DNA from: Sthenelais limicola
Taxonomy: Eukaryota; Annelida; Polychaeta; Phyllodocida; Sigalionidae
Assembly: GCA_942159475.1 (NCBI GenBank)
Contig: OW804096.1
Coordinates: 40,857,744 to 40,921,743 of the forward strand
Length of the DNA stretch: 64,000 nucleotides
Reading direction: 5' to 3'
Every line of letters starts with the position of its first letter. Within the stretch, counting starts at the first letter, position 1. The translations under genes were made by a program, and so were the position numbers. Shown here piece after piece: positions 61,691 through 64,000 of the stretch. The notes under the pieces were generated by a model. It worked only from the letters and a program-made list of their open reading frames with translations. It made no database searches and was not told the origin of the DNA.

Positions 61691-62179
61691 CCACCTTCAA
61701 TACTATCCTACTATCCTTGATCACAACACGACACTTCCCACAGGCAAGCACCCCTCCTCCCACCCACCCAGCACCCTCTCCTTTTACATCAACCTCTCCC
61801 TTCTCTCTCCACGGTCGCCAGCGCGATCAAGCTATCATCAGCCAGAGTGTTAGCTGATTAAAAGGTGTCCGGATCGATTAGAAAAAATTGAAATTGATGG
61901 AACCATTAACAAATTACGCTTCCGCTGGCTGAATATGGCAGGGTGGCCACTCCAAGAGGGGCTTGGGCTGTGCTGTTTTCATCGCGCGTGAAAGGACGAC
62001 AGGCAAAGCGACCGCCAGTAAATGGTCGCCTTCGATCGCGGGAGAGGATTGCTAAGGGCCAAACAATTGCACGCTGCTGTCCAAAACCTGAATAAACCTT
62101 TGTCCTGCCTCCAGAAGCCTTAAGTCAACAGCGTCGATTAGCCGACTCGCGCCATGTTATTTAAAGATGGGAGGTGCTC

Positions 62180-62213
62180 ATGGGTGGGTGGGTAGGTGGG
62201 TGGGTAGGTGGGG
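62180..62213 (+). repeat. (GGGT)n/(GGTA)n tract, quadruplex-prone
   Basis: GGGTGGGTGGGTAGGTGGG is followed by GGGTAGGTGGGG. At least four G3 runs are separated by single T or TA, which satisfies the usual G-quadruplex pattern on the plus strand. A C-rich tract follows at 62264-62312. Confidence 0.9.
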
Positions 62214-64000
62214 TGAATTCGGTGATTGTGAGAGCTGATATTGCATGGTGGAAAGACCGCTTGCCCACCCCCACCCCCCGCCCTCCCTCCCTCCCTCTCC
62301 TCCTCCTTCTCACTGCCACTGCACTGCACCCACGTACTACTCACAATAGCGATAAGAGCTGCTCTATACCGCCCTCCTCCTCCTTCTTCTTCTGGAAACT
62401 GCTCCAAGACGAATTGCTAACCGTGCCTTCTCGTATAGGGGAGAGACCGCCAATCGAAATCACCCGCCATTCAATCGCCAAATGCCACTTTCTCTTCTCG
62501 TCTTGATGTGAATTAAAGTGTCCGCACCAACTCACAATTTTGGCTTTTATATTCCCTTGCCAACTGTGATTGGTCAATTTACGCTTCCGTGAAGCAGGAT
62601 AAGTCCGACTCCCCAGCCAGTTTCCTGCCTTCTTGAAAATTGTCATGCCGCAGCCAAGAAAGGTTGACGAATGATTGCATCTCTGGGGTGTGGAAAATCG
62701 ATTGTTGATGGTGTTCCATAAGTGTACATGGGGAAACATTTGCTGAAAGAAACATTTATTGTTCCGCAAGCCCTAAGTATCGATAAGTTGTGAAGCGGGA
62801 AAAAACAGCAGAGGCAATAAAAGGTAATTGTTGCATTGTGGAAGGTACAGCTTTCCTCAGCTAAACTTATAAGCTAGTATTCGCTCTGCAAAGAAGGTGG
62901 TAAATGTTGTTTTCGGTACCGCGCATTCTTTGCTATTTCATATTTGTATAAAATGTTGATTGATATGTGATGTTAATTCACTCTTTCTGAAAGCGGCGCA
63001 GCCCATTCTGGTTATATATATTTTCTTCTTTGGTTGCACTCTTTCAAACCTTCTAGTAACAGAGAAATCACCCGAAACTCCTGAACCAAAATATATTATT
63101 CTAAACTGTTGACCCTGCTTAAAATATAAAGGAAATCGACTTCTTAAACTTCTTCCAGTGGAGTTAAACACTTTCCTTGCGGCAGTCTCTGATTTTGTGA
63201 ATTGGCAAAACATCTGGAATGCAGAGCAAGACAAAGAAAACATGACGGCAAGCTACTGACATGATTGCCAACGCTTAATTAGTGACAATTTAAGGCATTA
63301 CTTCTGGTTCATTTCAGTGCTGGTGCCAGGGTTTCTGCTGATTTGGTTTTATCGTGCAAAAAGCAAAAGGTCGTGCATTTAGTCACATCAACTTTGAATC
63401 CGTCTTCATTAAAAGAGACCTTGTATTGACTTGCGAATTACAGGGAATGCGGCGCAGGAGGTAGTGCCTATGTAGGTTCTTATATTTATCCACACGACTT
63501 TACAAGCTTCAAGGAATTATCGATGCTGCAATGGCTCAGAAGGAACTAAAAACCTCGCATAAAATCGGAGACAAAATCGAAATTTGAGTTCACTTTTTCT
63601 TAATGTGATTTGAATATTTCATGATCAACGGTCCTGGCCTACAGCAGTTTTTTTTGGATGCTTTTAATTCTCCGTAAGGAATTTATCATCCAGTTCGACT
63701 TTAAAGCATTTAATCCATTGGATGCACTAGTATTTCCTATGCGTTGCTTTACATTGAACTCATCACTAGTCCAATCGTACCCTGCTGGATAAAAAGTTTA
63801 AAAGTTCATTTCCATATTTTTAAATATAGAGGAAAGACGTATCTAATGACCTTATGACAATTGAATTAATGTGTTGGTTCGAATTATTAGGCTATTTATT
63901 TTAAATTATATTAGCGATAGTTTGAACCACCTATTCTGGAATTCCCTCTCGTATTGTCTTCTTAGATTAAGCCTAATCCAGTAACCAAAATCTGATGTTA
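62214..64000. other. Non-coding DNA to the window end
   Basis: A C-rich run (62264-62312) is followed by mixed and then AT-rich DNA. Minus-strand frames at 62341-62769 and 62938-63243 have no recognisable domain. Confidence 0.45.

Noticed and set aside
61572..62407. Gly/Glu-rich and Pro/Ser-rich frames
   Set aside because: Translations of C/T-rich and GGGT low-complexity tracts.
1..64000. Conserved animal microRNAs (let-7, miR-9, miR-124, miR-1, miR-184, miR-92 and similar)
   Set aside because: I scanned by eye for their mature sequences on the plus strand and saw only short partial matches, such as GAGGTAG, that do not extend.
1..64000. CRISPR arrays, rRNA genes, intact tRNA genes, prokaryotic operons
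   Set aside because: No regularly spaced direct repeats, no rRNA-like segments, and the only tRNA-like sequences are degraded or lack one half.

Overview
The window looks like animal nuclear DNA, probably from a marine invertebrate bilaterian. It is AT-rich and gene-poor, with interspersed short transposon-like elements, tRNA-derived short repeats, microsatellites and clusters of the palindrome TAGGCCTA. The one gene I can name is a metazoan forkhead gene. Nothing looks prokaryotic: there are no operons, ribosome binding sites, CRISPR arrays or rRNA. I cannot assign a phylum from the sequence alone.

Layout: 1-33886 is a long region without a firm gene. It holds an LTR-like block (about 6075-6830), two adjacent perfect palindromes (11578-11705), a tRNA-Leu-like SINE head (12493-12562), TAGGCCTA clusters (16630-17650), duplicated GA microsatellites (20982-21300), a candidate small exon (24046-24139), and two inverted-repeat elements (26901-27063 and 28834-29205). 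The only confident gene is an apparently intronless FoxQ2-class forkhead transcription factor on the minus strand, 33887-35695, with a CCAAT-containing putative promoter near 36.3-36.5 kb. From about 36.5 kb to the end there is again no firm gene. That part holds a degenerate tandem array (38741-39406), a repeat-dense cluster at 42.1-45.6 kb, second copies of several elements (50353-50701, 52921-52993, 55487-55650, 59943-60329), two candidate exons (53549-53638 and 57961-58163) and low-complexity tracts near 61.6-62.3 kb.

One compact transcription factor gene sits alone between roughly 34 kb and 28 kb of non-coding DNA. The flanks mix moderately GC-rich, non-repetitive blocks with AT-rich repeat-bearing DNA. 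This is what one expects around a developmental regulator with distal enhancers, but that reading is inference until conservation or chromatin data are seen. The most unusual items are the long C-terminal tail of the FoxQ2 protein with an EH1-like motif and a terminal SUMO-type site, the paired perfect palindromes at 11.6 kb, a MITE-like family carrying POU- and YY1-like motifs at its end, and a diverged ~190-bp sequence present on both sides of the gene 47 kb apart.
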